DNA from: Gonatopus flavifemur
Taxonomy: Eukaryota; Arthropoda; Insecta; Hymenoptera; Dryinidae
Direction: 5' to 3'
Assembly (NCBI GenBank): GCA_018340375.1
Contig: JAFFJZ010000013.1
Coordinates: 2,334,501 to 2,398,500, forward strand
Length of the DNA: 64,000 nucleotides
In this document: piece by piece, positions 20,640 through 32,440 of the stretch
Layout: each line of letters begins with the position of its first letter
Position numbering within the stretch: the stretch's first letter is position 1
The notes under the pieces: generated by a model
The model's input: the letters and a program-made list of their open reading frames with translations, nothing else
The model's database searches: none
Told to the model about the DNA's origin: nothing
Translations under genes and position numbers: made by a program

Positions 20640-23400
20640 ATTCGAAGAGGTGAAAGTTGGAAAGTTGATCCTCAAAAGAAGATGAAGGTTATTGTAAATG
20701 TTACGAAAAAATGTATTCATGTGGGAATTCAATTTCTCATGTTCTTCATTGGTATGATAATACTGAGAAATGTATAGCGAAAACTCTTCAATTTCCTTCA
20801 GTCTTTTTACCTACATTGATCACATGAACAGGAAAAATCAGTCACGTTGGTAAAAAAATTATTTTCGATTTGTCCTTTTACATAAACACTCTGGATAACA
20901 AAAGTGAACTTCCATTTCATAAATACTGTTGCAAAATCTGAGATTTTCGTTCATATCTCACAATATGAACTTCCACACAATCGCACAAAACACTGACGTT
21001 ACCACAACACTGGGGTATTCTCGTACCCCACGCTCACTTCGCGTTGTTATCAGTTGCAATCAAAAGGCGAATTGACGCTTCTAGTTAAGTCTTCCCTCTC
21101 TTAGGACTCTGAACTGAATTATGGTCAGGATCCTGGGTCGATATTCAGCAATATCTACTTCATCTATAACTTTGGGAATGTCTTGGGGCACAAAAATACC
21201 CCAGTGTTGTGTTCCAGGGTGAACATAGACAATTCTCTTCCACGTGTTATGTAGGCTCGAGAATATATAGGATTGGAGGCGTCCTTTTTATGATTTATGA
21301 TTCTCAGCACTATAAATAAGCAACTGAAAAATCTCACCCTCGGTTAATCGATTTTATTTTCGGATGAAAATACTACTCGTTGGAATGAAATTGTTTTGAT
21401 TTCACAATTGAACAATTAAAATGATTCATAAATTAGGAATTCACAGTTTTGAAATCAAAATTGCATATGGAATCTATTATGAAATCAATTCAATCACTCA
21501 ATATAAAAACAATTTCTTTTTATTTCATTTCTATTCGAATAGAAAGAATTGAGATCAATCGGAATCGATAAAGGACACACAATGATGTCACACCGAATCA
21601 CAACACGATGTAATGTTTTGATTTCGCACAAAACGCGTAAAACTTCACGTGCACAACCTTTTTCGGAATGTTTAATTCACAACATCACAGCAATGAACCT
21701 AATCACACAATAGGATTTTCGCCAGAACAAAATAGTATCGATAGTCGAACTCATGAATATTATTTCCGCATGTAGCAAGGAACTTCAGGATGTTATATTG
21801 ACAATCCATCATCAAAATGTTACCCAATGATTTTTTAGTGTTAATTGGGGATCAATGCAAATCAAATGTGAAATCAATGATATCGCAGTATTCTATTACT
21901 GTAAAAATATGCCCGGATAGCACAAATGATGAATTTGAATTCATAAAGATCTTCCAAAGATTTTTTATACAGTCCCCACTATGCGATCAAATATGAGTTG
22001 AATGTGAAATTGTTTTTTTAATCTATTTATTATACTTGTGTTTAAAGCACATGAATGGAAATTCCAATGACATGTCATTCAATTCTCTAGGCAACAAATT
22101 CAATTCCATCGCATTGAACTCAAAGAACTGGTTCTTGAATCTCCAATTTCAGCGTAAATTATTTTTCCATTACGTGAGTGTAAATTGCTTCCATTACATT
22201 CCATTACATTTGATCGCAAATTTGATCAAAAATTTCTAACAGTGTATAAAAATAGTGGTGAACGGTAAGTACCCCATTCCGCCCTGGGTTTCCCTCCTCA
22301 ATTTGTTCACAATTGCCCAAATATCAATTTCATCAACGCCCCGACAAAATAATATGTAGTGACGAAGATATAGTGATTGACTTTATAAAGTGGAAATAGA
22401 AACTCACAAAATCACAAGTGAAAATGATTATAAAAATTCTTGATCTTTACTAAGCAGTACCAATAATCACCTGATCTTGATGAAATTCATACCAGATCTG
22501 AGTGGTACTCCTATAATAGTCTTACATAAGTTTGAGCCGAATCGGTTGAGGAGTGGTGGAAATTTTGTTTCTTTGAAATCGATGATTTGAGTGATTTTGT
22601 GAGGGTGATTTTTTTAGGGAAGTTTTCCTCGTTCTTGCAAAATTTCCTCATTTCAATACGGACGAGGGAGCTATGTGCCAATTGGCAGTTTTTTCATCGT
22701 GCAGATGTCATCAAAAGATTCAAATCAAGGGGTCATTGAAGAATTTGAAAAGCATGGAATTCCAAAATATAACTAACATAATTTGATTCGAATGATCATC
22801 ATATGTCATTCACGAGAAACTTTGAACTGTGTCACCTGTGTCATGATTGACCTTGCATGTATCGAACTTTTCTCCTCCGAAAAAAAAAAATTCAGCGAAT
22901 ATCCAATCATTCCTGCATTACCCTCGAGGTAATCAATTCGTCCGCATGTAACTTTTGCTATACTCTGGATATCTGATCTTCAAAAGAAATCATATCGACC
23001 ACAAAGCATCGAATTCCAGAACATAACCAAAGTAGTTCGATTTGAATGATTATCATATGTATCCATGAAAAACTTAACTGAAAACATCAGGAGCTACGTT
23101 GCATTGCCGTGAAAGCGATGAACACGATGATATATTTGTTGCTTCCACACTGGAGGGTAATTTCCCCGTCAATTAACCTCGCATTCATAACACCAAGATT
23201 CATACATTTTCCACACAAAACGTCAGATATGTTTCCCTCGAATTCGAAATTCGGAATACAAATCAACCAATCACCGCACGAATAAAAATGTGAAGAATCA
23301 GCTGTTCAGAATCGCATTCACATTCGATAATTTCGATAGGTTGGTCTTTTTATAATAGGATTGTGGCTGACATGAAGAGTTTATTTTGAACAAGACCACG
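20640..23400. other. Non-coding stretch with a diverged tandem duplication
   Basis: No gene is visible. At about 22690-23090 a ~245-bp unit is present twice in tandem with clear divergence; compare the sequence after aagcatggaattcc near 22753 with that after aagcatcgaattcc near 23006. The rest is AT-rich and anonymous. Confidence 0.45.
21004..21210. repeat. Small inverted-repeat element (possible MITE)
   Basis: A perfect 16-bp inverted repeat, ACAACACTGGGGTATT at 21004-21019 and its complement at 21195-21210, bounds a 207-bp segment. The left end also contains a local palindrome TGGGGTAttctcgTACCCCA. No target duplication is clear. Confidence 0.45.
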
Positions 23401-23404
23401 GTAC

Positions 23405-23740
23405 CAAAATTTGGGGAAAACTACAAAATTCCATGATTCAAAGCGTTTTTTGTGGTGGTGACAAATGTTGCAGATTAAGAGACCTCACATATTCCTCACC
23501 AAAATCTTCATCTCGATCAGGGGTCTTCTAATTATTTGACTTTGAACGATATTCCAACTCCCCAGTTGTCGGAAATTTGGAAGATCAACGAAATTCGATG
23601 GTTTCAGGTGCTTTTGTAACGGTAGCCATCGCTCATATATCCGATATCAAAATTTTCGTCTCTTCGGATTCTCCTCACCACGAGTGGAAATTCCATGCAA
23701 TATTTCATCAAACAAATTTCAGATTCACCGGAGGAGAATT
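23405..23740. repeat. Isolated copies of a ~155-190 bp dispersed tandem repeat
   Basis: Two units related to the array at 27970-30640 lie here. Shared phrases are 'gaagatcaacgaaattc', 'ttttgtaacggtaacg'-like and 'ctaattatttgactttgaac'. Open frames through it are not coding. Confidence 0.6.
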
Positions 23741-24059
23741 TCTACTCATGGCAAATCCGCTTGTGAGAAGGAGATGTTAGATTGCATGAAGAGGACATTT
23801 TGGTTCTTTGTAATTTGTGATGAATTCTCCTGGGATCCATGCACGAAGGCGCTTGGGTCATTGAGCGCCTCCACGACTCCTGTCGTGGATATTTATTTGT
23901 CACAGCGGGACCTGAAAGATATCGAGGGAGAACAAGTAACTTGCCCACGACAATTTTGAGGGGTCAAGGGAAAAGGAATGAGCTTAGGGAGAGGGGGTGG
24001 GTTGATTCTGATTCACTAAAATGATCAAACTCCAAATGGGGTTAACCACGTGCCAGAGC

Positions 24060-25340
24060 ACGTATACATTTTCACAATCCATCAATGTTATTCAAAACAA
24101 GCGACTTCGTCGCGCATAGAAAAATACAAACAATTCTTTTGTTTATCAATTTGCTTTGGGGAACACAGGGACTAAGAAAAGAGTACGGAGGGCGCGGCCG
24201 CGAGGGAACATCTATAGACGGACTATGCCGTTTACATGAATCAAAACGAAGGGAACTAGAGGGCAACTGCGACCATACAATTCAATCGGGGGAGGACAAC
24301 CACGGGCGAAGGGGGTGACTCGATGTCGAAATACGAAGGGTCAGGAAGGGAAAATGTGAAAAAAGAGGGACACGTGGAGGAGGCAACGTGAACAACACTA
24401 CTATTACCACACAAAATCCCGCGAAGGGAACACCGCACGGGCGCTGAACACCGGTTGATTTCCTCAACAGAACGAGGAAGAAAATTCCAACTGAAATCAG
24501 GCCCCGATGGCACGACACACTCACCGTATCCAAAATTCGAGAGCGCGAGAAGATCCTGGAACGTCGCCGTGGCTCAGTTACACACGAAGTGACAGGCAAC
24601 ATGGCCACTTCCTTCTTCTTCACCCACGGGTGAGTTCACAAAATCATATACGAAACCCCGTCGGTGACTTTCCGTTGGAGCGCACTCTCGAGCTCGACTT
24701 GGGCGCTCGGGTGGTGGTGGCTTCTTACTACTCGTTGGGTGAGTGTGCGCATGTGCGTTTTGGAGATCTTCTGGGTGCGGGTGTTTATGTCCTTTTCTCT
24801 CCTTTGGTGGGGCCGGGAGAAGGGGTACAGCGTGGTCGGGTTGGTCTCTACCGTTGTTCCGCCGATCCAGGAACGGGGTGGCATCCTCGGAGACGACTCA
24901 TCTTACTCTCTCTCTCTCTCTCTCTCTAGTCCAGGGTCGGAGAAAGATGGTGTTGTGCGCGAGGGATTTCCAGTCTCCTGGGAGTTGTCGATTTTGGAAC
25001 GGCTGAGATGGCGTTGATATCGCCTCCTGACGATGAACCAATCCCACCAAGCATCCGTGGTATAGGTGGCGCTGCCTCCTTGGGGATGGGGAACCTCGAC
25101 GAATAGAAGAAGGACAGGGATTAGAGGAGGACAGGAATAGCGAGGGAGAGGAGATGTGTTCCCGATTCTCGTGTAAGCGAGCGACAGCTGTGTTCTTACG
25201 AGTGAACTAACTCGTTATGAATGTTTACAATTACGATCGATAGGGATCGTGCGCGGTGCCATCCCGCGACTCTTTTTGTGATGATTTGTTACATCACAGT
25301 GAGAAGAAGCTTTGTGATCGTTTTGAGGGACTGAAAAATT
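24060..25340. other. CpG-rich, GC-rich block with a (TC)n microsatellite
   Basis: This 1.3 kb is much richer in GC and CpG than its neighbours and includes a (TC)n run at about 24906-24927. Many overlapping frames are open on both strands, as expected by chance at this composition; none shows a domain. It resembles an unmethylated promoter or 5' untranslated region of a host gene, but no exon can be defined. Confidence 0.35.
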
Positions 25341-25349
25341 TGTTTTTCT

Positions 25350-25495
25350 TCACAGCGTGTGCAAAATTCGGTTTTCCAAGCCCGTATTGCGTGCGCAAAG
25401 TGAGTGATTCCTACACGGCAGTCGGACCAGTGTGAGAATCACCGGCTTTGCGCACGCAACACAGGCTTGGAAAACCGAAGTTCCGCGCACCTTGT
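25350..25495. repeat. Strong GC-rich hairpin
   Basis: Arms 25367-25410 and 25436-25479 are nearly complementary, for example TTCGGTTTTCCAAGCC with GGCTTGGAAAACCGAA, and GCGTGCGCAAAG with CTTTGCGCACGC. The loop is about 25 bases. Weaker pairing continues outward. It could be a tiny palindromic MITE or a structured transcript. Confidence 0.7.
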
Positions 25496-25499
25496 TGGG

Positions 25500-27010
25500 G
25501 AAAATAGTATGTGTAACTCGTGCGCATTGGTGATCCCCCCCTCGCGTGATTTGTCGCTCAACGCTCGTGCGGGAATCTCCAACTTTGTGCCCTTGTTACA
25601 CAATGTACTATATCTTCAAAATGTCTTGAATGAAAACGTTTCTGACACCTCCAAAAACAAATTCGGTCCGGCCTGTGTCTGTTTGTCAACAAATGACCGA
25701 ATTAAAATTCATTGTCATGATCCGATTGTTTTCATCATTTAGGGTTGATTCTCGTGTAGGTTACAGCTCACTTGGTTGGAATGATTCACGTGGAAGTAGA
25801 ATAATATGGTGGAAATTTCGAGTAAGTCAAGTGTTAAGATTAATGATGTTGTTGATGATGATTTTAATAACAACAGCAACACGAATATTCTCAAGATTTC
25901 AAAGTGTTTTGAGAGTGAGGAAATGTAATAATCGCGTAGAATCTGTTGAAATGAGGAATTTTCCTCTAAGAATTGCTCAAAGGGTTTGAAATTCCCATGT
26001 AAAAGCTGTTTACCAATATCTGTCATATAACTGTGTTTTTTTCTTAACCAATATAAACTAGTTGATAACCAGTTAATTCCTCAAGGTTGCCGAAGATTGT
26101 TAATTGAACTTGGAAATTCCTCAAATGCTTCTTTGATTGCAGTTTTATAAGATCATCTCAGACCTCTCCCTAACAGCAAAATGCTGAGCAAATATCCAGC
26201 AGTTTATTGAAAACATACAACAACAGTTTGAAGCAATTTACCGGGATGTTGCGTAGATCTAGGATTTTAGCTTGAGGTGTTATCGTGTTGCTAGGAAGTT
26301 GCTCGGTTTCATGATACTCTTGGTCACATGCGTAGCAAATTTCCAACAAGTTTACGTGAACTTGATAAACAACGTAAGAGCAACGGTTGCACAGCAACTT
26401 TTGTTGTATGGGCTCTACCTTTTTAGAACTTTCGTTCAAAAACTGATCAAAAAGTTGTGGAGGGCTCCGCGTGTAAGTTGGTCTATTGATTTTGTGAAAT
26501 AAATGATTTGACGTGGGAATTCAGAATGATCGATGAGGGGATGAAGATTAATCACCAATAACACTATCACATCTATGAACTTTTAACCCATACGGAACCA
26601 CCCTTTGCAACGATAATATTTTGAGGTTATGACCGGACCAACTGGATGAAATCGCCACCTGGATTTTTGAGGGTTTTCTTGGTCACATTGTGAACCGGAT
26701 TCCTAGGGGAGAATGTCCGAGTCAGAGGGATTTGGGTTATTCATTCGGAATATTTTGAAGAATGTAAATTGATTGGAAATTCGACACGAATTGAATTTCT
26801 CAAATGTACAATTCATCAGCAAGTTGAAATCAGGTATCCTGGAATTACATAAGGTGTCCGAATATTCAATCACAATATATTATGTAAGAACAGTTATCTC
26901 CTGGAAAGATGTGTTTTGTTACAGGTCTATATGATGACAGATTCTTAATCGGGAGCCCTAACCAATCATTAGTCTCCTCAATCCAATGAGCATGTATGTG
27001 AGAATTGAAT
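25500..27010. other. No feature seen
   Basis: AT-rich DNA. The part from 26190 to 26420 is unusually rich in CAAC/GTTG phrases but shows no ordered repeat or coding potential. Confidence 0.45.
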
Positions 27011-27018
27011 CCCATAGT

Positions 27019-27786
27019 TTACCAAAATCTCAGAATGAAATAATACTCATTATCTATGCGGCGAAATATATGATATATTTCCATGAATGTAGGGTGAATT
27101 CCATCGTTTGACCCACATACAATAAAATATCCCCTTTTATATAAATATTCATTGACTTCCAACCATTTCATGGATAAAACAACATCATCAGGAGGAAATG
27201 ATAAACATTCTTCGAAAGAACTGTAATTTTCGAAATCTTTGATTACTCTTTCCTTACAAGGCCCATATTCGCATTCATTCCGTGCTGATTTAGATGTCAT
27301 GAAATGACATGCTGATGGGATTCGATTCTTTGTAGCTGATGTTAACGGGACATTCCTATGATTCTTACAATTTTTTGCATACGGAACAAGAGCACGATGC
27401 TCTGCCTCAATACGCATTCACCATAGCAGTACAAGAGGTCCTGATTTCAGTAATACATCAGGGTAATGGAGTAAGGAATGATGCGTGGGCTCCAATTTTT
27501 CATTAGGAAACTGCTTCATCCGTAATTTCAGACATGATATAATCAAATGTCTCATCATGTGATGGTTTCCAATTTCTATAGTTCTGCATAAAATGAGATC
27601 CGTCAATTGACGGAGCATCAAAAACCATTCCCATACAGGATCATCAGCAAGAATAACATCCCCTAATATTAGAGGTAAATATTTGACCAAAGTCATCAAC
27701 GAAAGTGCGGTTAATCTTTCCCTTGCAGTGTTCACAATACTTTGAAGTTGACAGAATATAGAAATTACATACAATTTGAAATCCAC
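27019..27786 (-). pseudogene. C-terminal fragment of a transposase-like multicopy protein
   Basis: Two open stretches, 27418-27786 and 27019-27417, share one frame and are split only by a TGA at 27418-27420. Across the junction the protein reads HHSLLHYPDVLLKSGPLVLLW, stop, MRIEAEHR. This matches a pattern I associate with multicopy animal proteins thought to come from DNA transposons (H-x2-LHYP...GPL...W-x-MR-x-E-x-KH), reminiscent of the DUF4218 region of CACTA-type transposases. The start is arbitrary, the N terminus is missing and no terminal repeats are recognisable. The superfamily is uncertain. Confidence 0.5.
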
Positions 27787-27969
27787 TAAGGAAAAGAGGA
27801 TTGTGAGTTATGTCAAGTGGATAATATTCCTCAGTTCAAATTGAGTATTCTTGGACTCGGTATGTGATAGTTTTGTTGGAAACTGATTCTTCTTGATACA
27901 AGAAGGATAGTATTTCGTGCAAGAAGAATGAACCGAAGAAGCCGAACTTTTTGCAGGGAACATATTATT

Positions 27970-28277
27970 TTTCAGAGTGCGGTAGCGAAAGTGTTTAAAA
28001 ACTACGAAATGCCACGTTTTCAAGTATTATTGAAACGGTGACGAATGCCGGAGGTCGAGATCCCTCGTATATCTGGTATAGGAATCACCGTCTTGGTAGT
28101 AGCGTACATGGAATGTCAATTCCGAACAAGACTTGAACTCCCACGGTACTGAAAATTGGGAAAAACTACGAAATTCCATGATCTTAAGTGTTTCTTGCAA
28201 TGGTAACAAATGTGGCAGATCGAGATCCCTTACACATAGCCGGGATCAAAATCTTCGGCCCGTTGAGCAATCTTCTA
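27970..28277. repeat. ~155-190 bp tandem repeat array, left part
   Basis: About two units sharing phrases such as 'gaaaaactacgaaattcca' and 'gcagatcgagatccct'. The array is interrupted at 28276 by mariner A and resumes at 29942; the unit text ...atcttcta | attatttga... is continuous across the insertion apart from the duplicated TA. Confidence 0.7.
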
Positions 28278-28449
28278 TTGGGAGTACAAATTAGTCCGGT
28301 CCGGTTTGAAAAGATGACTCTCGCTCTCATAAATGTTCAATAGTCACAACCGATTTCAATTTTTTCAGAGAGGTTAGACACCTGTGAATGATATTCAGTT
28401 GATATCACTCCGAGTTCCTTCTAGAATCCCGATTTTTACTCAGTGAAGT

Positions 28450-29860
28450 ATGTCAAATTTCGTTTTAACTGAGCAGCATTTGCGGGAGGTGCTAGTTTTC
28501 TGTTTTAATTGGGAAAAAAGTGCAGCTGAAGCCCATCGAATGCTTGTGGGAGTTTATGGTGACAATGCTCCAACTGATAAATCATTTCGGGAATGGTTTC
28601 GACTTTTGAGAATGGCAATTTCAGTGTCGAAGACAAGCCTCTCTCAGGACAACCACAAAAATTCGAAAACGAGGAATTGGACGCTTTACTCGACAAAGAT
28701 CCGAGTCAAACGCGACAGGAGCTTGCGGAATCATTAGGAGTTACGCAGGAAGCAGTTTCCGTACGATTACAATCCATGGGCATGATTCAAAAGCAAGGCA
28801 ATTGGGTGCCTTATGACTTAAAGCCTAGAGACATTGAACGGCGATTTCTCACTTGCGAGCAGCTGATTCAAAGACAACGGAGAAAGGGGTTCTGACATTG
28901 GATTGTGACAGGAGATGAGAAATGGATATTCTATGATAACCCTAAAAAGGAATTCGCTGTGGCAGCGAAATCTACTTTTGCTGGGTTCCTTTTGCCAGAG
29001 CAGCAGAAATTTTTCGCTGTGACAGCAAACTATTTGCTGTTCCAGCAATCTTGTTAGCTGCAACAGCGAATTTTTAGCTGTGGCAGCAAAAAATGTTTGC
29101 TTCTCCAGCAAAATTCGTTTGCTATTCTGTATATAATACTGAAAATTTGCTGGCGGAGCAAACATTTTTTGCTGCCACAGCTAAAAAATTGCTGTCGTAG
29201 CTAACACGATCGCTGTTATAGCAAATTTTTAGCTAGGTCAGCGAAAAATTTTGCCATTCTTCATATAATACCTCGATTTGCTGCGTCAGCAAATTTTTTC
29301 TCTCCTTATAAGAAAAGGAAACACTATGCTATGCCCGGTCAATCGTTGCCATCGACTTCAGCATCCACACCAAAGAGGAATATTCATGGTTCGAAGATCA
29401 TGCTGTGTATCTGGTGGGACCAAAAGAGTGTTATATACTATGAGTTGCTAAAACCTGGTGATTCTATTACAAGTGATCGGTATAGGCTACAGTTGATTCG
29501 TTTGAGTCGTGCGTTACGAGAAAAACGTCCGGAATCCAAGGGAAGACATGAAAAAGTTATTCTTTTACACGATAACGCTCGGCCTCATGTCGCAAAAGTA
29601 GTGAAAAATTATCTGGAAACGTTGAAGTGGGATATTCTACCACACCCGCCGTACTCGCCGGACATTGCTCCTTCTGATTACTGGTTATTCCGATAGATGC
29701 AGCACGATTTAGCAAGCCACCGGTTCACTTCGTTCAAAGAAATCGAAAATTGGCTCCCAATTTGGATCGCCTCGAAAGACGAGACGTTTTTCCGTAACGG
29801 GATTCGAAAATTACCCGAAAGATGGGAAAAAGTGATAGCCAGCGATGGACAATACTTTGA
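28450..29860 (+). pseudogene. Mariner A transposase, broken
   Basis: Starts at MSNFVLTEQHLREVLVFCFN, the usual N-terminal helix-turn-helix region of this mariner group. A frameshift near 28605 moves coding from WFRL into STFENGNFSVEDK. After the second helix-turn-helix (SLGVTQEAVSVRL) comes WVPYDLKPRDIERR, the WVPHEL-type signature. A TGA at 28893-28895 follows. The catalytic triad is still readable: VTGDEKW, LLHDNARPHV and YSPDIAPSDYWLF (DD34D). The MITE interrupts the gene just after YDNPK. A TAG at 29694-29696 and loss of the normal stop complete the decay. Confidence 0.88.
28947..29305 (-). mobile_element. Palindrome-rich MITE, copy 1
   Basis: Inverted copy of 38231-38600. Made almost entirely of short imperfect palindromes of the form GCTG-N4-AGC flanked by T- and A-runs, for example GCTGTGGCAGC, GCTGTGACAGC, GCTGTTCCAGC, GCTGCAACAGC and GCTGCGTCAGC, spaced about 20-25 bp. 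It lies inside mariner A. Its outermost CACGGAGA repeats are eroded here, so the boundaries come from the mariner reading frame and from the other copy. Confidence 0.8.
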
Positions 29861-29941
29861 TGAATTTGATAATTCATGTTCTTGTGAAATAAACGCATCT
29901 TCAACTGTAAAAAAATGGACCGAATTAATTTATACTCCCAA

Positions 29942-30640
29942 TAATTATTTGATTTCGAACGTCATTCCAACTTCCCCATTACCAAAAGTTCGGAAGATTC
30001 ACGAAATTCGACGGTTTCACATACTTTTGTAATGGTAACGAATGTTGCAGATCAAGATCCCTCACATACCCGATATGAAAATCATCGTCTCGATCAAGGC
30101 ACTTTAATCATTTGATTTCGAACGATATCTCGACTCCCTTGGTAGCGAAAATTCGCAAGAATTACGGAACACCGTGGTTTCAAGTAGATTCAGAATGGTG
30201 ACGGATGTTGGAAATCGAGATTCCTTGCTTATACGGTATCAAAATCTCGATCTCCATCAGCGCTCTTCCAATTATTTGATCCCGAACGGTAGTTTTAATT
30301 ATTCACGACGATTATTTCATTTCAACTCCCTCGTTACCGAAAATTCAGAAGAACCACGATATCCGTTGGTTTTACGTACTTTTATAACGATACCGAATGA
30401 TGCAGATCGAGATCCTTCACAATCGAGATCCCTTGCATATCTGTGATCAGAATATTCGTCTTGATCAGGGCTCTCCTAAATATTCGATGTCAAACGATAA
30501 TTCAACTCCTCCAATACCGAGAATTTGGAAGAACCACGAAATTCGATGTTTCTAGGTGTTTTCGTTCTGGCAACGAATGTTCTCGATCGCAATCCCTAAC
30601 GTATTGGATAACAACGGTTCACGGACAGACAAAATCGTAG
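29942..30640. repeat. ~155-190 bp tandem repeat array, right part
   Basis: At least four diverged units, with gaagattcacgaaattc-like phrases near 29993, 30150, 30340 and 30524. Open frames here are chance readings of the repeat. Confidence 0.7.
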
Positions 30641-31102
30641 AAAGAGTGACTAATGAATCACCCCATAATTACAATCTTATCGTGCTGTTCGCAATGGGTT
30701 GAGCAATTCTAATTGGAAACTGGTTTGATCCCCAAGTTAAATATCATTCAATCAAGGTTGATAGTATGCTCACATAAGGAACGGATAGTTAAAATGACAA
30801 TCATGATTGAAAGTATAAAATCTCCTCAAGTACCAACAAATCGTCAGACGTAATAGAAACGTGAAAAAAAATATAAATATTTTCATAATAAACGAATGTG
30901 ATCAGAAAAATAGAAGATATGTAGTAAATTTTCACGCCCAAAAAAGGTCAATATCAAAGAAAGAGTATCTCTCTAATTTTGATGCAACTTTTCTTCTGAT
31001 ATATGGTACCCAAAATATTCCCCTCAATTTGAGAGGATTAGTTGTTATGGTGGAACAGTTTTCATTTGCTCGCAATACTCTCACACGTAGAGACATATTC
31101 TA
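30641..31102. other. No feature seen
   Basis: AT-rich DNA between the repeat array and the next MITE; no coding or structural signal is evident. Confidence 0.5.
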
Positions 31103-31110
31103 AATTCAAA

Positions 31111-31598
31111 GGGTCGGTGCCGAATCAACGAAAAACCAAATCAACGAAAAAAAATTTACTAGTAGTATGAAGTTGTCATTTTGTTGCAGTATGAAATGAA
31201 ATTAGTCATAGATTATTGATTGAATTAGACGAAAAGTCAAAAACATTGATTTGCTAACACAACCCCACGGTAAACTTAATTTCCCTTTGTTATATTTATG
31301 ATGATGGTATGGTTATGTTTATGATAACAACAAACCGATTTTCGTTCTCTACAGACGTTTGAAACAGTTTGATTGTACCGATCGATTAGGAAGATCATTA
31401 ATAATTTTATTAGAATGATGAATTACGTGTCTACTGTAATAAACGGGTGCAGTGAATAGGTTAACATAAAGAATTTCCGTTCAATTTAATCAATGATCTA
31501 TGACTAATTTCATTTCATACTGCAACAAAATGACAACTTCATACTGCTAGTAAATTTTTTTTCGTTGTTTTGGTTTTTCGTTGATTCGGCACCGACCC
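31111..31598. mobile_element. hAT-type MITE with long terminal inverted repeats, 488 bp
   Basis: The ends GGGTCGGTGCCGAATCAACG and its complement pair over more than 100 bp, through the phrases agtatgaagttgtcatttt and gaaattagtcatagatta. Exact 8-bp duplications AATTCAAA flank it at 31103-31110 and 31599-31606. The interior has no transposase. Confidence 0.9.
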
Positions 31599-32023
31599 AA
31601 TTCAAAAAGAAAACAAAAAAGAAATATCTTTTCTGATTGAGAGGGGGTTTCCTTCTCATTCCTAGATCACTTGTTTCTTTGGTGTTTAGAATGTTCAAAC
31701 GGTCCTGTCTTAGGTATATTTAACACGTGCATGATACATTCGGAATGTTCCATATTAATTCAATTGATATTCGATTGATGTACCGTCGTATATTCGATTA
31801 CATTAGAGATGAACAGCATTTGAGACATTAATTTTGTTATGTGTACAATATGATTCTGTTGTATGTGAATAGAATGTCAGATAATGGAACGTCCATCGGC
31901 CGCATCAAATGTTCCACATCACAGTAGGTTTCAAAACCTATCAGACACGACCAACACGTTTGGTTTGGAATAAATTTTCGTTCTACTCCACTCTATGATT
32001 TCAAGAACAAATGTTGTTTACCA

Positions 32024-32440
32024 TTATGCGTACAGATCGGGTCTTTTAGGCTCTGGGAATTACATATGCAGTCTCAATATTAATTCATACTCATTATTAT
32101 CGACCTATTGTTTGTGACATTTATCCTTGCTCACAAGGCGTTGGGAAAAAATTATCACAGTTGTTCCAACGCGCAAGTGTAGCAGAAGTTGGAATAACAA
32201 ACAAAGCGACGTGAACGTATAGTCCGGGTCTCCGAAGCTCAAGTAGTTAAAAAATTATATGAATAATTGAAACCAGAGAAATATTGTACGACGCTTGGCG
32301 CCTTTCAAGGTTTGAATATTTTCATCGAATTAGATGAAAATAGCTGATTCCATCCAAGAACTTCTCATGTTTCTGACATAACTGTAAGTTGAGGGAGTAA
32401 AACCACTTTAGAGGCCAGGAGGAGAAAAAAATTTGAGACA
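32024..32440 (+). repeat. Dispersed ~410-bp repeat, copy 1
   Basis: Direct repeat of about 35570-35990, roughly 93 percent identical by eye. Shared text includes gggaattacatatgca, ttgtttgtgacatt and gctgattccatccaagaac. No coding frame is shared and no terminal repeats are evident. Confidence 0.8.

Larger units (their letters stand above)
28278..29941 (+). mobile_element. Mariner A, interrupted by a MITE
   Basis: Terminal inverted repeats TTGGGAGTACAAATTAGTCC (left) and the matching ...TTTATACTCCCAA (right) are flanked by TA on both sides (28276-28277 and 29942-29943), the Tc1/mariner signature. Removing the internal MITE gives about 1.3 kb, the standard mariner size. The coding region is that of a mauritiana/vertumnana-like transposase. 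Confidence 0.9.

Noticed and set aside
24507..25017. Several 80-140 residue frames in the CpG-rich block
   Set aside because: Frames overlap on both strands, partly read a (TC)n repeat, and show no recognisable domain.
28947..29305. CRISPR-like array of regular palindromes
   Set aside because: Repeats are too short and variable, are embedded in a transposon of a eukaryotic genome, and occur as a second mobile copy.
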